A stretch of DNA of 12,482 nucleotides from Bacteroidia bacterium (GCA_004525825.1 SPBY01000038.1:1-12482), one strand, 5' to 3'. Positions 1-6,711 are shown, counted from the first letter of the stretch. Numbers and translations: made by a program. The notes: generated by a model from the sequence alone, not told the origin.

Positions 1-1
1 A

Positions 2-580
2 AAAGCGGTGACCCTCTCAGACTCTGCAGGAACCATTTATGATCCGGCAGGAATTGATGCTGAGAAACTGGCCTGGGTGATGGAACTGAAAAACATACGC
101 AGGGGAAGGATCAGGGAGTATGCTGAAAAGTTCGGCTGTGAGTACTTTGAAGGGAAACGACCCTGGCATGTGAAGTGCGATGTGGCTTTCCCTGCAGCCA
201 CCGAAAACGAGGTGGATAAAAGCGATGCTGAAACCCTGATCAAGAACGGTTGCAAGGTGATCAGTGAAGGAGCCAACATGCCCTCCACTCCAGATGCCAT
301 TGAGGTCTATCTGGAAGCCAGGATTCTCTATGGCCCTGGGAAAGCAGCCAACGCCGGGGGTGTAGCAGTATCCGGACTGGAGATGACCCAGAACAGCATG
401 AGGCTTCCCTGGTCAAGAGAAGAAGTGGACAGCCGCCTGCAGGAGATCATGAAAAACATACACCAGACCTGTGTGAACCATGGGAAGGAGTCAGATGGAT
501 ATGTCAACTACGTGAACGGAGCCAATGTGGGAGGATTTGTGAAGGTAGCCGATGCCATGCTGGCACAGGGTGTGGTTTAA
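2..580 (+). CDS. gdhA: NADP-type glutamate dehydrogenase, C-terminal part (5' end outside window)
   Basis: Catalyses reversible reductive amination of 2-oxoglutarate with ammonia to glutamate, in the cytoplasm, the entry point for ammonia assimilation. The reading frame is open from base 2 and starts KAVTLSDSAGTIYDP, which fits the strand/loop region of the Rossmann (coenzyme) domain in hexameric GdhA enzymes. Further along are the segments CKVISEGANMPSTPDAIE and GPGKAANAGGVAVSGLEM, both hallmark GdhA sequences, and the end GGFVKVADAMLAQGVV is almost the textbook C-terminus. About 192 residues are present out of a family length near 445, so the N-terminal substrate domain lies to the left of the window. 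The gene ends 41 bases before a strong intrinsic terminator, so it is the last gene of its transcript. The GTG at base 8 is an internal valine codon, not a start. Confidence 0.96.
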   Translation, partial: KAVTLSDSAGTIYDPAGIDAEKLAWVMELKNIRRGRIREYAEKFGCEYFEGKRPWHVKCDVAFPAATENEVDKSDAETLIKNGCKVISEGANMPSTPDAIEVYLEARILYGPGKAANAGGVAVSGLEMTQNSMRLPWSREEVDSRLQEIMKNIHQTCVNHGKESDGYVNYVNGANVGGFVKVADAMLAQGVV

Positions 581-621
581 CACCATCTGCACGATTTATC
601 TGTAAGAGGAGGAGGAATTTG

Positions 622-673
622 CCAGGGTATTTAAATTTCGGGGGATCCCGGTTTAAATACCCTGGATTTTTTT
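622..673 (+). terminator. Intrinsic terminator of gdhA
   Basis: A perfect 14-bp inverted repeat (CCAGGGTATTTAAA at 622-635 and its complement at 652-665) is followed by A and then seven T (667-673). The 16-nt interval can form a small second hairpin (CGGG at 639-642 with CCCG at 647-650). This is a classical Rho-independent terminator just after the gdhA stop codon. Confidence 0.93.
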
Positions 674-702
674 AGGTGATTCCCAGCTATGTTGTATGTT
701 TG
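672..702 (+). promoter_or_regulatory. Candidate Bacteroidetes-type promoter for tatD-ansA
   Basis: TATGTTTG at 695-702 matches the Bacteroidetes -7 consensus TAnnTTTG exactly. About 20 bases upstream lies only a weak -33 element (TTA at 672-674), inside the T-tract end of the gdhA terminator. The start codon of tatD follows 14 bases after the -7 box, so the leader would be very short. The -7 match is seen directly; promoter activity is inferred. Confidence 0.45.
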
Positions 703-716
703 TAGCCGCGAAATAA

Positions 717-1499
717 ATGTTTATCGATTCACATACCCACCTCTATCTCGACGCCTTCAAAGAGGACCGGGACCAAATGATCCAAAGGGCCCTTGAAGCC
801 GGAGTGAAGCGCATGTTGCTGCCCAACATAGACAGTAAAACGGTCGGTCCCATGTTTTCTCTGGCAGAAAGGTATCCCGGCCACTGTTTCCCCATGATGG
901 GACTGCACCCCACTTCGGTGAAGGAGAACTATATAGAGGAGCTGAGTCTTATTGAAAGTCAGTTGGACAGAGAGGGCATCATCGCCATCGGCGAAACAGG
1001 CATTGATCTCTACTGGGACAAAAGTTATATTAAAGAGCAGGAGGAAGTTTTCCTTACCCAGATCAGATGGGCCATGGAGCTGGACCTTCCACTGGTAATT
1101 CATGCCAGGGATTCTTTCCCGGAAATATTCAGTGCTCTGGATAAAGCCGGAGGTGCCGGATTGAGAGGGGTGTTTCATAGTTTTACCGGAACTCTTGAAG
1201 ATCTGGATCGCGCACTTTCCTTTGATTTCATGATCGGCATCAACGGCATTGTCACTTTCAAAAATTCCAATCTGACCGGGGTGGTTCAATCGATCCCCAT
1301 CCAACAGCTCCTTCTGGAGACCGATGCTCCCTTCCTGGCACCGGTTCCGCACCGGGGGAGAAGAAATGAAAGCAGTTACCTGCCCGAAATTGCAGCAAAA
1401 GTGGCAGAAATTCATAACTTGAGCTTAGAAGAACTTGCTTCAATTACTTCCAACAATGCAGAACAACTGTTTCGAATAAAACCCCAACATGCATCCTGA
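717..1499 (+). CDS. tatD: TatD family metal-dependent hydrolase (putative DNase)
   Basis: A 260-residue protein covering a full TatD TIM-barrel domain of the amidohydrolase superfamily. The metal ligands expected for the family are visible: the N-terminal HxH (H6 and H8 in DSHTH), E93 in GETGIDLY, H129 in VIHARDS, H154 in FHSFTG, and D203 in ETDAPFLAP. The conserved GLHP (H64) is also present. Characterised family members are Mg2+-dependent 3'-5' exonucleases of the cytoplasm, linked to DNA repair or D-aminoacyl-tRNA related functions; the substrate here cannot be told from sequence. The ATG is the first possible start after the gdhA terminator and no Shine-Dalgarno sequence precedes it. The last 11 bases overlap the start of ansA in another frame, so the two are probably cotranscribed and translationally linked. 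Confidence 0.93.
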   Translation: MFIDSHTHLYLDAFKEDRDQMIQRALEAGVKRMLLPNIDSKTVGPMFSLAERYPGHCFPMMGLHPTSVKENYIEELSLIESQLDREGIIAIGETGIDLYWDKSYIKEQEEVFLTQIRWAMELDLPLVIHARDSFPEIFSALDKAGGAGLRGVFHSFTGTLEDLDRALSFDFMIGINGIVTFKNSNLTGVVQSIPIQQLLLETDAPFLAPVPHRGRRNESSYLPEIAAKVAEIHNLSLEELASITSNNAEQLFRIKPQHAS

Positions 1500-2526
1500 A
1501 AAATCTTCCATATTACTAATATATACCGGTGGCACCATTGGCATGCTTAAAGATCCGGTAAAAGGCACACTAAAACCCATCGACTTCACAAACATCATGA
1601 AACATATCCCGGAAATTAAGGGCCTGGGATACTTCATAGAGTCGGTCAGCTTTGATCCTCCCATCGATTCCTCGGAGATTGAACCGGGAATCTGGACACG
1701 CATCGCCGAGATCATAGAGGAGAACTACCAAAAATTTGATGGCTTTGTGGTATTACATGGTACAGATACTATGGCATATTCAGCCTCGGCCCTCAGTTTT
1801 ATGCTCGAGGATCTGGCCAAACCGGTCATTTTCACTGGAGCACAGCTTCCCATTGGGGCTCTGAGGACCGATGGAAAGGAGAATCTGATCACCTCCATAG
1901 TGATTGCCGCAGCCAAAGAGTATGGGAAACCAGTTGTACCGGAGGTTTGTATCTATTTTGAGAGCAAGCTGTCGCGTGGAAACAGAACGACCAAGGTGAA
2001 TGCAGAGCATTTCAATGCATTTCAGTCGGCCAACTATCCTTACCTGGCCAAAGCCGGCGTTCACCTGGTGTATGACCGTGAGCATATAAGATATCCCGGA
2101 AAATTCAGGGACCTGGTGGTTCATAAGAATTTTAACCAGCATATTGCCATCCTTAAACTATTTCCAGGCATGACCCCTGAATACATGGATGCAGTACTTG
2201 GATACAGCGCCATGAAAGCACTCATTCTTGAAACATATGGTGCCGGGAACGCTCCTACCGGAGCCTGGTTTCTTGACAGAATTCAAAAAGCGGCAAGAAG
2301 AAATATTATCATTCTGGATGTTACCCAGTGCAGATGGGGAAGCGTTGAGTTGGGTCGATACGAAACAAGCAGACATCTTCTAAATGCAGGAGTGATAAGT
2401 GGTTACGATATTACCACCGAGGCCGCGACCACCAAACTGATGGTTCTGCTTGCACAGAATCTGACAGATGATGAGGTTAAAATGCTTTTAAATAAATCGC
2501 TCAAAGGAGAAATCACAGTTCCTTGA
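1489..2526 (+). CDS. ansA: Type I L-asparaginase
   Basis: A 345-residue cytoplasmic-type asparaginase that hydrolyses L-asparagine to aspartate and ammonia. The N-terminal signature YTGGTIGM carries the catalytic threonine (T16), and the second signature HGTDTMAY (from H90) provides the T92-D93 pair. The RGNRTTK segment carries the lysine (K169) that completes the T-D-K relay. There is no signal peptide, and the length fits the allosteric, dimeric or tetrameric type I family (about 335-350) rather than the periplasmic type II enzymes. The start codon lies inside the tatD stop region (11-bp overlap). The ammonia it releases and the nearby glutamate dehydrogenase fit a nitrogen-metabolism neighbourhood, but gdhA is separated by a terminator and the link may be accidental. 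Confidence 0.94.
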   Translation: MHPEKSSILLIYTGGTIGMLKDPVKGTLKPIDFTNIMKHIPEIKGLGYFIESVSFDPPIDSSEIEPGIWTRIAEIIEENYQKFDGFVVLHGTDTMAYSASALSFMLEDLAKPVIFTGAQLPIGALRTDGKENLITSIVIAAAKEYGKPVVPEVCIYFESKLSRGNRTTKVNAEHFNAFQSANYPYLAKAGVHLVYDREHIRYPGKFRDLVVHKNFNQHIAILKLFPGMTPEYMDAVLGYSAMKALILETYGAGNAPTGAWFLDRIQKAARRNIIILDVTQCRWGSVELGRYETSRHLLNAGVISGYDITTEAATTKLMVLLAQNLTDDEVKMLLNKSLKGEITVP

Positions 2527-2548
2527 GTGCTAGTATAAATTTTTTTTT
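2500..2548 (+). terminator. Weak terminator candidate at the end of ansA
   Basis: CTCAAAGGA (2500-2508) can pair with TCCTTGAG (2520-2527) with one bulged A. A run of nine T follows at 2540-2548. The stem overlaps the ansA stop codon and the T-run is about 12 bases away from it, so this is a poor match to a canonical terminator. Read-through into tRNA-Ser is quite possible. Confidence 0.3.
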
Positions 2549-2594
2549 GTATTTTTCGCCGCAAATTTCTCCTAAGTGGAAGGCACTAATTATA

Positions 2595-2606
2595 GCAGGA
2601 GCGGTT
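2595..2606 (+). repeat. 12-bp copy of the tRNA-Ser D-arm sequence
   Basis: GCAGGAGCGGTT occurs here and again, identically, at 2675-2686 inside the D-arm region of the downstream tRNA-Ser. No complete tRNA fold can be built around the upstream copy. The rest of 2527-2666 shows no gene: it is T-rich near ansA and otherwise featureless to my reading. Confidence 0.5.
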
Positions 2607-2666
2607 CTTACAAAATTCTGAAGATTAGCGGGTTTGAGAGATAGCCCTATAGAAGAAGGATAGTCT

Positions 2667-2754
2667 GGAGAGGTGCAGGAGCGGTTGAACTGGCACGCCT
2701 GGAAAGCGTGTGTACCCCTAAAGGGTACCGAGGGTTCGAATCCCTCTCTCTCCG
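2667..2754 (+). tRNA. tRNA-Ser(GGA)
   Basis: An 88-nt class II tRNA. The acceptor arm GGAGAGG pairs with TCTCTCC (last pair G-U), with discriminator G at 2754. The anticodon arm CACGC-CTGGAAA-GCGTG gives anticodon GGA, which reads UCC/UCU serine codons. A long variable arm typical of serine tRNAs (GTACCC paired with GGGTAC) is present, followed by a T-arm GAGGG-TTCGAAT-CCCTC. The 3' CCA is not encoded (CAA follows), so it must be added after transcription. No clear -7 box was found immediately upstream. Confidence 0.96.
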
Positions 2755-2768
2755 CAAAATTTATTATA

Positions 2769-2797
2769 TTGCTTAAAAAGAATATAGTATACGTTTA
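2769..2797 (+). promoter_or_regulatory. Promoter of the exbB operon
   Basis: TTG at 2769-2771 is followed after 18 bases by TACGTTTA at 2790-2797, a one-mismatch version of the Bacteroidetes -7 box TAnnTTTG. The spacing suits a -33/-7 promoter. The remaining leader of about 25 bases is A-rich, as is common before well-expressed Bacteroidetes genes, and lacks a Shine-Dalgarno sequence. Confidence 0.5.
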
Positions 2798-2826
2798 ATC
2801 ATAAAGTAAAACAAACAATCAACACC

Positions 2827-3627
2827 ATGAAAAAATTATTTGCATTGATAGCCGTATTCGGGATGCTTTTTATGGGAGCATCAATCTTTGCTCAGGATGA
2901 AACTACTGATGCTCCTGCTGCTGAAGAGGTAGCAGTCCAGAAAGTTACTGCTCCTGCTGCAACAACAGATGCCGAAGATCAAGGTGGAATTGCTGTATTG
3001 CACACCACCCTGAAGACTAAATTTATTGAAGGGGGTGCCGGTTTTATGGGCGCTGTACTTCTGACTTTGATCTTCGGTCTGGCACTGGCCTTTGAAAGGG
3101 TAATTTACCTGAATCTGGCCGCGACCAACACCGACAAACTTCTCGGTGCTGTTGAGGATGCCCTCAAGGACGGTGGCGTCGAAGCTGCCAAAGAAGTATG
3201 CCGCGAAACCCGCGGACCTGTGGCGAGTATATTCTTCCAGGGTCTAGACCGCGTGAATGAAGGTATCGATGTGGTAGAAAAATCTGTGGTTTCCTATGGC
3301 AGTGTGCAAATGGGTCTCCTGGAGAAAAACCTGAGCTGGATCTCCTTGTTTATCGCCATCGCTCCTATGCTTGGTTTCATGGGTACGGTAATTGGTATGA
3401 TTAACGCCTTTGATCAAATCCAGGTGCAGGGAGATATGTCTCCTACCGTTGTTGCCGGTGGTATCAAGATCGCCCTTATCACCACTGTAACCGGTTTGAT
3501 GGTGGCCATCATCCTTCAGATTTTCTACAATTACCTTGTGTCTCAGATTGACGGTATCGTCAATAAGATGGAAGATGCTTCTATCTCACTCGTGGACATG
3601 CTGGTAAAACATAATCTTAAAAAATAA
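2827..3627 (+). CDS. exbB: MotA/TolQ/ExbB family proton-channel protein
   Basis: The inner-membrane channel component of a proton-motive-force-driven motor, which with ExbD energises TonB-type outer-membrane transport or a related process. It has 266 residues. Residues 1-22 form a signal-like hydrophobic segment ending in FAQDE, followed by an Ala/acid-rich linker to about residue 55. Three membrane segments follow, at about 72-95, 172-195 and 212-235. Family motifs in the last two are clear: APMLGFMGTVIGM (179-191) and IKIALITTVTGLM (213-225). The roughly 75-residue loop between helix 1 and helix 2 fits the cytoplasmic domain of the family. It heads a tight operon, 6 bases before the next gene. 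TonB itself is not in the window. Because TolQ and ExbB cannot be separated on sequence alone, the symbol reflects its association with two ExbD-like genes. Confidence 0.92.
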   Translation: MKKLFALIAVFGMLFMGASIFAQDETTDAPAAEEVAVQKVTAPAATTDAEDQGGIAVLHTTLKTKFIEGGAGFMGAVLLTLIFGLALAFERVIYLNLAATNTDKLLGAVEDALKDGGVEAAKEVCRETRGPVASIFFQGLDRVNEGIDVVEKSVVSYGSVQMGLLEKNLSWISLFIAIAPMLGFMGTVIGMINAFDQIQVQGDMSPTVVAGGIKIALITTVTGLMVAIILQIFYNYLVSQIDGIVNKMEDASISLVDMLVKHNLKK

Positions 3628-3633
3628 GAAGCT

Positions 3634-4293
3634 ATGGCTTTTTCCAAACTAACAAGAATCACATTGTATGTGGTAGCAGGTCTATCCCTATTGGTGGTTC
3701 TGTTCTTCTACCTCGGGCCCAATACCGTCGATGATTATGATGCATTTGTAGACCGGGTAGACGAAGCATTGAATCCTGTGGATATGACACCTGTGACCCC
3801 ATTGCCTGTCATAGATAACTCCCTGACAGACTCTGCAGCCATTGCTGAGAATGCTGCTGCTGTTCAAAAAGCAAAAGAAGAACGGGCAGCCGCTCCAGTG
3901 CTTATGGTAGATTCAGGCAAGAGTGTCAAAGATGTAACCTCTGGCTGGGAACGCTTGCTGTATTTCCGTACCGATATTGCGTTAATATGGGCCTATATCC
4001 TGATACTTATCACGCTGATTGCATCATTGGTGTTCCCACTTATCGCAGTAATCGCCAATCCGAAAGCCTTAATCAGGCTGCTGGCTGTATTGGCCGGTGC
4101 TGTTGTACTGGTGGTGATTTCATACGTGTTGGCTAAAGGCACGCCCATTGATATCATTGGTTACACCGGAACAGACAATAGCGATCCGGGAACCCTGAAG
4201 ATGATCGATACTGTCCTTTTTGTGACATATATGCTGTTTGGGTTGGCTCTGGGGTCAATTCTCTATGCCATAATTTCAAGGGCATTTAAATAA
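3634..4293 (+). CDS. Unrecognised four-helix membrane protein of the ExbB/ExbD operon
   Basis: I do not recognise a named family for this 219-residue protein. Hydrophobic segments lie at about residues 9-28, 117-140, 147-167 and 192-215. Between the first and second lies a soluble, acidic and Ala-rich stretch of about 85 residues. The C-terminus is short and basic (SRAFK). There are no recognisable catalytic or metal-binding motifs. The gene starts 6 bases after exbB and ends 29 bases before the first exbD-like gene, so it is surely cotranscribed with them and its product is probably a partner or assembly factor of that membrane complex. This placement is the only functional evidence. It is not a TonB protein: there is no single N-terminal anchor with a Pro-rich linker and C-terminal TonB domain. 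Confidence 0.85.
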   Translation: MAFSKLTRITLYVVAGLSLLVVLFFYLGPNTVDDYDAFVDRVDEALNPVDMTPVTPLPVIDNSLTDSAAIAENAAAVQKAKEERAAAPVLMVDSGKSVKDVTSGWERLLYFRTDIALIWAYILILITLIASLVFPLIAVIANPKALIRLLAVLAGAVVLVVISYVLAKGTPIDIIGYTGTDNSDPGTLKMIDTVLFVTYMLFGLALGSILYAIISRAFK

Positions 4294-4322
4294 GATTCAT
4301 TAGATAAACATAATTCTATTCT

Positions 4323-4955
4323 ATGGCATCAAGAGAAACACCGGAAGTAAATGGAGGATCACTGGCTGATATTGCCTTTCTCCTATTGATATTCTTCCTG
4401 GTTACCACCACCATGGACACCGACACTGGGATCACCAGGCTTTTGCCTCCTGAACCCGAAGATCAACAGGAAACTGAGGTGAAAGTGAACAAACGTAATG
4501 TACTGGTGGTACTTCTCAACCGAAGCGACCTGCTAATGGTGGGTGGTGAAGTGATGGACGGACTGGCTCTTAAAGAGAAGACAGTTGAGTTCTTCACCAA
4601 TCCCCGCGGCGACGAATCCCTTCCTGAATTGGAAGAACAAGAGGTGCAGTTTCCTCCGGGAAGCTCCTCACTACTTCCTCCCGACGGGATGTGGAGGGGC
4701 AGCGTCTCCAAAGGGGTGATCTCACTACAGAACGACCGTTCCACTACATATGGAAAATATCTACAGGTTCAGAACGAACTGGTAGCAGCAGTGAACTTGT
4801 TGAGAAATGACTTCTGTAAACTTTACTTCGATAAGGAATATGATGAGCTGAACACAAATAATCCCATCGAAGAAGAGATACAGTTAGGCATCCGGAAGAT
4901 TTATAAGATGAATATATCCGAATCAGACCCAAAAAGTATAGGAGGGCGTAACTAA
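4323..4955 (+). CDS. exbD: ExbD/TolR family protein, longer paralogue
   Basis: The stator/plug partner of ExbB-type channels: a short cytoplasmic N-terminus, one membrane helix and a periplasmic domain. It has 210 residues, against about 140-170 for typical ExbD. The N-terminus PEVNGGSLADIAFLLLIFFLV is diagnostic: the helix spans about 14-31 and contains D16, the membrane-embedded aspartate expected to carry protons. The periplasmic part starts at about residue 35. It contains an extra segment at about 95-140 (rich in Glu, Pro and Ser) relative to the neighbouring ExbD. Its stop codon shares one base with the start of the next gene (TAATG), indicating translational coupling. Confidence 0.9.
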   Translation: MASRETPEVNGGSLADIAFLLLIFFLVTTTMDTDTGITRLLPPEPEDQQETEVKVNKRNVLVVLLNRSDLLMVGGEVMDGLALKEKTVEFFTNPRGDESLPELEEQEVQFPPGSSSLLPPDGMWRGSVSKGVISLQNDRSTTYGKYLQVQNELVAAVNLLRNDFCKLYFDKEYDELNTNNPIEEEIQLGIRKIYKMNISESDPKSIGGRN

Positions 4956-5455
4956 TGTCTAAATTCAAAAAAAGTACTGGGAAAGGCCTTCAGAAAATCA
5001 ATACTTCCTCCCTTCCTGACATTGTTTTCATGCTTTTGTTCTTTTTCATGGTGGCAACAACAATGCGGGAAACCGAGGTGCAGGTGAGGGTGAAGGTTCC
5101 AGAAGCCACAGAGGTGAAGAAACTGGAGAAAAAATCTCTGGTAAGTTACATATACATCGGACGCCCCGTTGCACAAATGGCCAGGATGTATGGTACCGAG
5201 CCTCTGATACAGCTCAACGACAAATTAGTCAGTGAGGAAGGGATACCCTACGAAGCCATCCAGGACTTTGTGCTTTTTGAAAGGGAAAAACTTCCTGAAG
5301 CTGATAAGAACAAGATGGTCATGTCCATGAGGATCGACCAAGACATATCCATGGGAAAGGTTGATGATGTAAAACAGGCGCTCAGAAGAGCAAAATCTTT
5401 GATCATCAACTACTCTGCAAAGAAGGAATACAGAGATCAGGGAAGGCAAAGGTAA
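4955..5455 (+). CDS. exbD: ExbD/TolR family protein, second paralogue
   Basis: A 166-residue ExbD-like protein. The basic N-terminus (residues 1-17) is followed by SSLPDIVFMLLFFFMVATTM, a single membrane helix at about 20-38 with the key aspartate at D22. The periplasmic domain follows, with a Lys/Glu-rich C-terminal end. Outside the helix it is clearly different from the upstream ExbD, so this is an old duplication rather than a recent one. The start codon overlaps the upstream stop by one base. It is the last gene of the operon, and a strong terminator follows 19 bases downstream. Confidence 0.9.
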   Translation: MSKFKKSTGKGLQKINTSSLPDIVFMLLFFFMVATTMRETEVQVRVKVPEATEVKKLEKKSLVSYIYIGRPVAQMARMYGTEPLIQLNDKLVSEEGIPYEAIQDFVLFEREKLPEADKNKMVMSMRIDQDISMGKVDDVKQALRRAKSLIINYSAKKEYRDQGRQR

Positions 5456-5474
5456 GCTTAACTGAACTAGCTAT

Positions 5475-5508
5475 AAGAGGGCATCCGAAAGGAGAGCCCT
5501 CTTTTTTT
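5475..5508 (+). terminator. Intrinsic terminator of the exbB-exbD operon
   Basis: AAGAGGGC (5475-5482) pairs with GCCCTCTT (5496-5503) around a 13-nt loop and runs directly into seven T (5502-5508). It lies shortly after the second exbD stop codon. Confidence 0.93.
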
Positions 5509-5519
5509 GCCCGCTCCTC

Positions 5520-5565
5520 CCATATATAATCTCCCAGCTGAAGAGGCTGGTTCGACTATATATGG
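5520..5565. repeat. 46-bp imperfect inverted repeat between convergent genes
   Basis: Outer arms CCATATATA (5520-5528) and TATATATGG (5557-5565) are exact complements. Inside them CCAGC (5534-5538) and GCTGG (5546-5550) form a second stem with a 7-nt loop. Neither strand has a T-run directly after it, so it is not a standard terminator. It sits between the exbD terminator and the 3' end of the minus-strand PLD-like gene. Function unknown; it could be an RNA structure, a protein-binding site or a member of a dispersed repeat. Confidence 0.55.
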
Positions 5566-5609
5566 TTCAGACAGAAGAAGAAAAAATGATGCGTGCCGGA
5601 AATGGGGGG

Positions 5610-6593
5610 TTATTCGTACAGGGCTTTGTAGATCTGGTCCACCATTTCCTGGAAGGTAACAGGTTGATCGAAAATGGAGCGTTTTTTAATAAAGCGCTCA
5701 GTGTGGTAAAATAGTTTGGTTTTATCAAATCCGGTAAACTCTTCAATGGTACTGTCGAAGTAAAGTTCACTGATGTTCTTGTCGTATAGTTTCTTAACCG
5801 AGTTTCCTATTCCAAAAAGCAGGTAGTATTTGGAAATGGGCTTGGCCGGATTTTCATAATCGCAGAAGATTTTATCCACATAACTTCCGTTTTCATAGAT
5901 CACTACCTCCCTCACGAAACCTTCGTAAGTATAGAAAATCCACTCACCATGACGCTGGCGCGTCTTTTTAAAGCCCTGGAACTTGATGGTTCCGTCATTG
6001 TAGTACTCCATCTCAGGAATATAGAGCTTGCCGCTGGGCGCTTTTACCTTGCCATTTATCAGTTCTCTCCCTTCCACTCCAAAGTAGCTGAGGAAGGGCA
6101 TTTCTCTCATGATCTCCTCGGGTCGGACAGTATCTTCAATTTTTTCGTAGTTGGCCCCTGCAAATACCTCCTCAGAATGCTCGACCAGCATTTCCTGTTC
6201 ATAAATTCCATCCTCGTAGGCCTTCCTGTCCCTCAATTTGGCAATGAGCAGGCCCATGTCGCTCCGCAGATTACCACTTAAATCTGAAAGCCCCATGGAG
6301 GTAAGGATTATCTCCTTTTCATTTCTGTAAAAGAAGGTGTTCAGTTTGTCGTGGTAGAGAATCCTCAGGTTCTTGTAGTCTTTATACCAGCGCTGACCCC
6401 TTATCTGATTACGCTCCTTTCCATACACCAAAGTAATCCTCACATTCCGCTGGTCGGCCTGTTGAAACTTCAGTATGACACTTTCATGAAGCTTCAAAAC
6501 CGGGGCAAAGAATACTATCTCGCTGGTGGCCTCAGAAATCAGACGATCGATCTGGTAGGATGTTCCGACGGAAGAGAGAAATTCAGCAGCCAT
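5610..6593 (-). CDS. PLD-like domain protein fused to a MORN_2/YwqK-like segment
   Basis: A 327-residue protein without signal peptide or membrane helix, so probably cytoplasmic. Residues about 8-118 resemble the phospholipase D-like fold: an N-terminal helix/strand pattern (YQIDRLISEATSEIVFFAP), a strand RITLVYGK, and a degenerate HKD region with H81 and K83 (HDKLN), then a TSMGLSD stretch (99-105) where active members have the GS(A/S)N motif. The aspartate normally spaced after HxK is not evident, and only one copy is present, so catalysis is doubtful. Residues about 188-240 contain a MORN_2-type pattern (YYNDGTIKFQGF, HGEWIFY, VIYENG) as in YwqK-like proteins. The C-terminal 80 residues match nothing I know. 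It is a single gene, convergent with the exbD operon; no clear promoter was recognised upstream. The domain calls are from pattern recognition and are moderately sure; the function is unknown. Confidence 0.8.
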   Translation of the reverse strand: MAAEFLSSVGTSYQIDRLISEATSEIVFFAPVLKLHESVILKFQQADQRNVRITLVYGKERNQIRGQRWYKDYKNLRILYHDKLNTFFYRNEKEIILTSMGLSDLSGNLRSDMGLLIAKLRDRKAYEDGIYEQEMLVEHSEEVFAGANYEKIEDTVRPEEIMREMPFLSYFGVEGRELINGKVKAPSGKLYIPEMEYYNDGTIKFQGFKKTRQRHGEWIFYTYEGFVREVVIYENGSYVDKIFCDYENPAKPISKYYLLFGIGNSVKKLYDKNISELYFDSTIEEFTGFDKTKLFYHTERFIKKRSIFDQPVTFQEMVDQIYKALYE

Positions 6594-6650
6594 AAAAGCG
6601 ATACAATAGGAACTGTAAAATCAATAGTTGAAATTATGGAAAAAAGAAAC

Positions 6651-6684
6651 GGCCTCCCTAACTAAATATCAACAGAAACAGGCC
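6651..6684 (-). terminator. Weak hairpin upstream of the PLD-like gene
   Basis: Read on the minus strand, GGCCT (6684-6680) can pair with AGGCC (6655-6651) across a 24-nt loop, and a T-rich stretch (TTTCTTTTTT) follows. The stem is short and the loop long, so this is only a possible second stop for transcripts coming from tRNA-Arg. The rest of 6594-6799 holds no gene on either strand that I can support. Confidence 0.2.
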
Positions 6685-6711
6685 ACTGCTCAAAAACTTC
6701 TTAAATAATAA

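Noticed and set aside
603..675. Purine-rich Shine-Dalgarno-like run after gdhA followed by a short TTG-started frame
   Set aside because: The frame runs straight through the terminator hairpin and has only about 19 codons; Bacteroidota rarely use such sites.
729..1415. Open frame of 228 codons on the minus strand inside tatD
   Set aside because: It is antisense to a clear TatD domain with all metal ligands, and its translation has no recognisable family pattern.
5562..5714. A 50-codon plus-strand frame beginning in the right arm of the inverted repeat
   Set aside because: About two thirds of it is antisense to the end of the PLD-like gene, it has no convincing ribosome site or promoter, and it lies just after a strong terminator.
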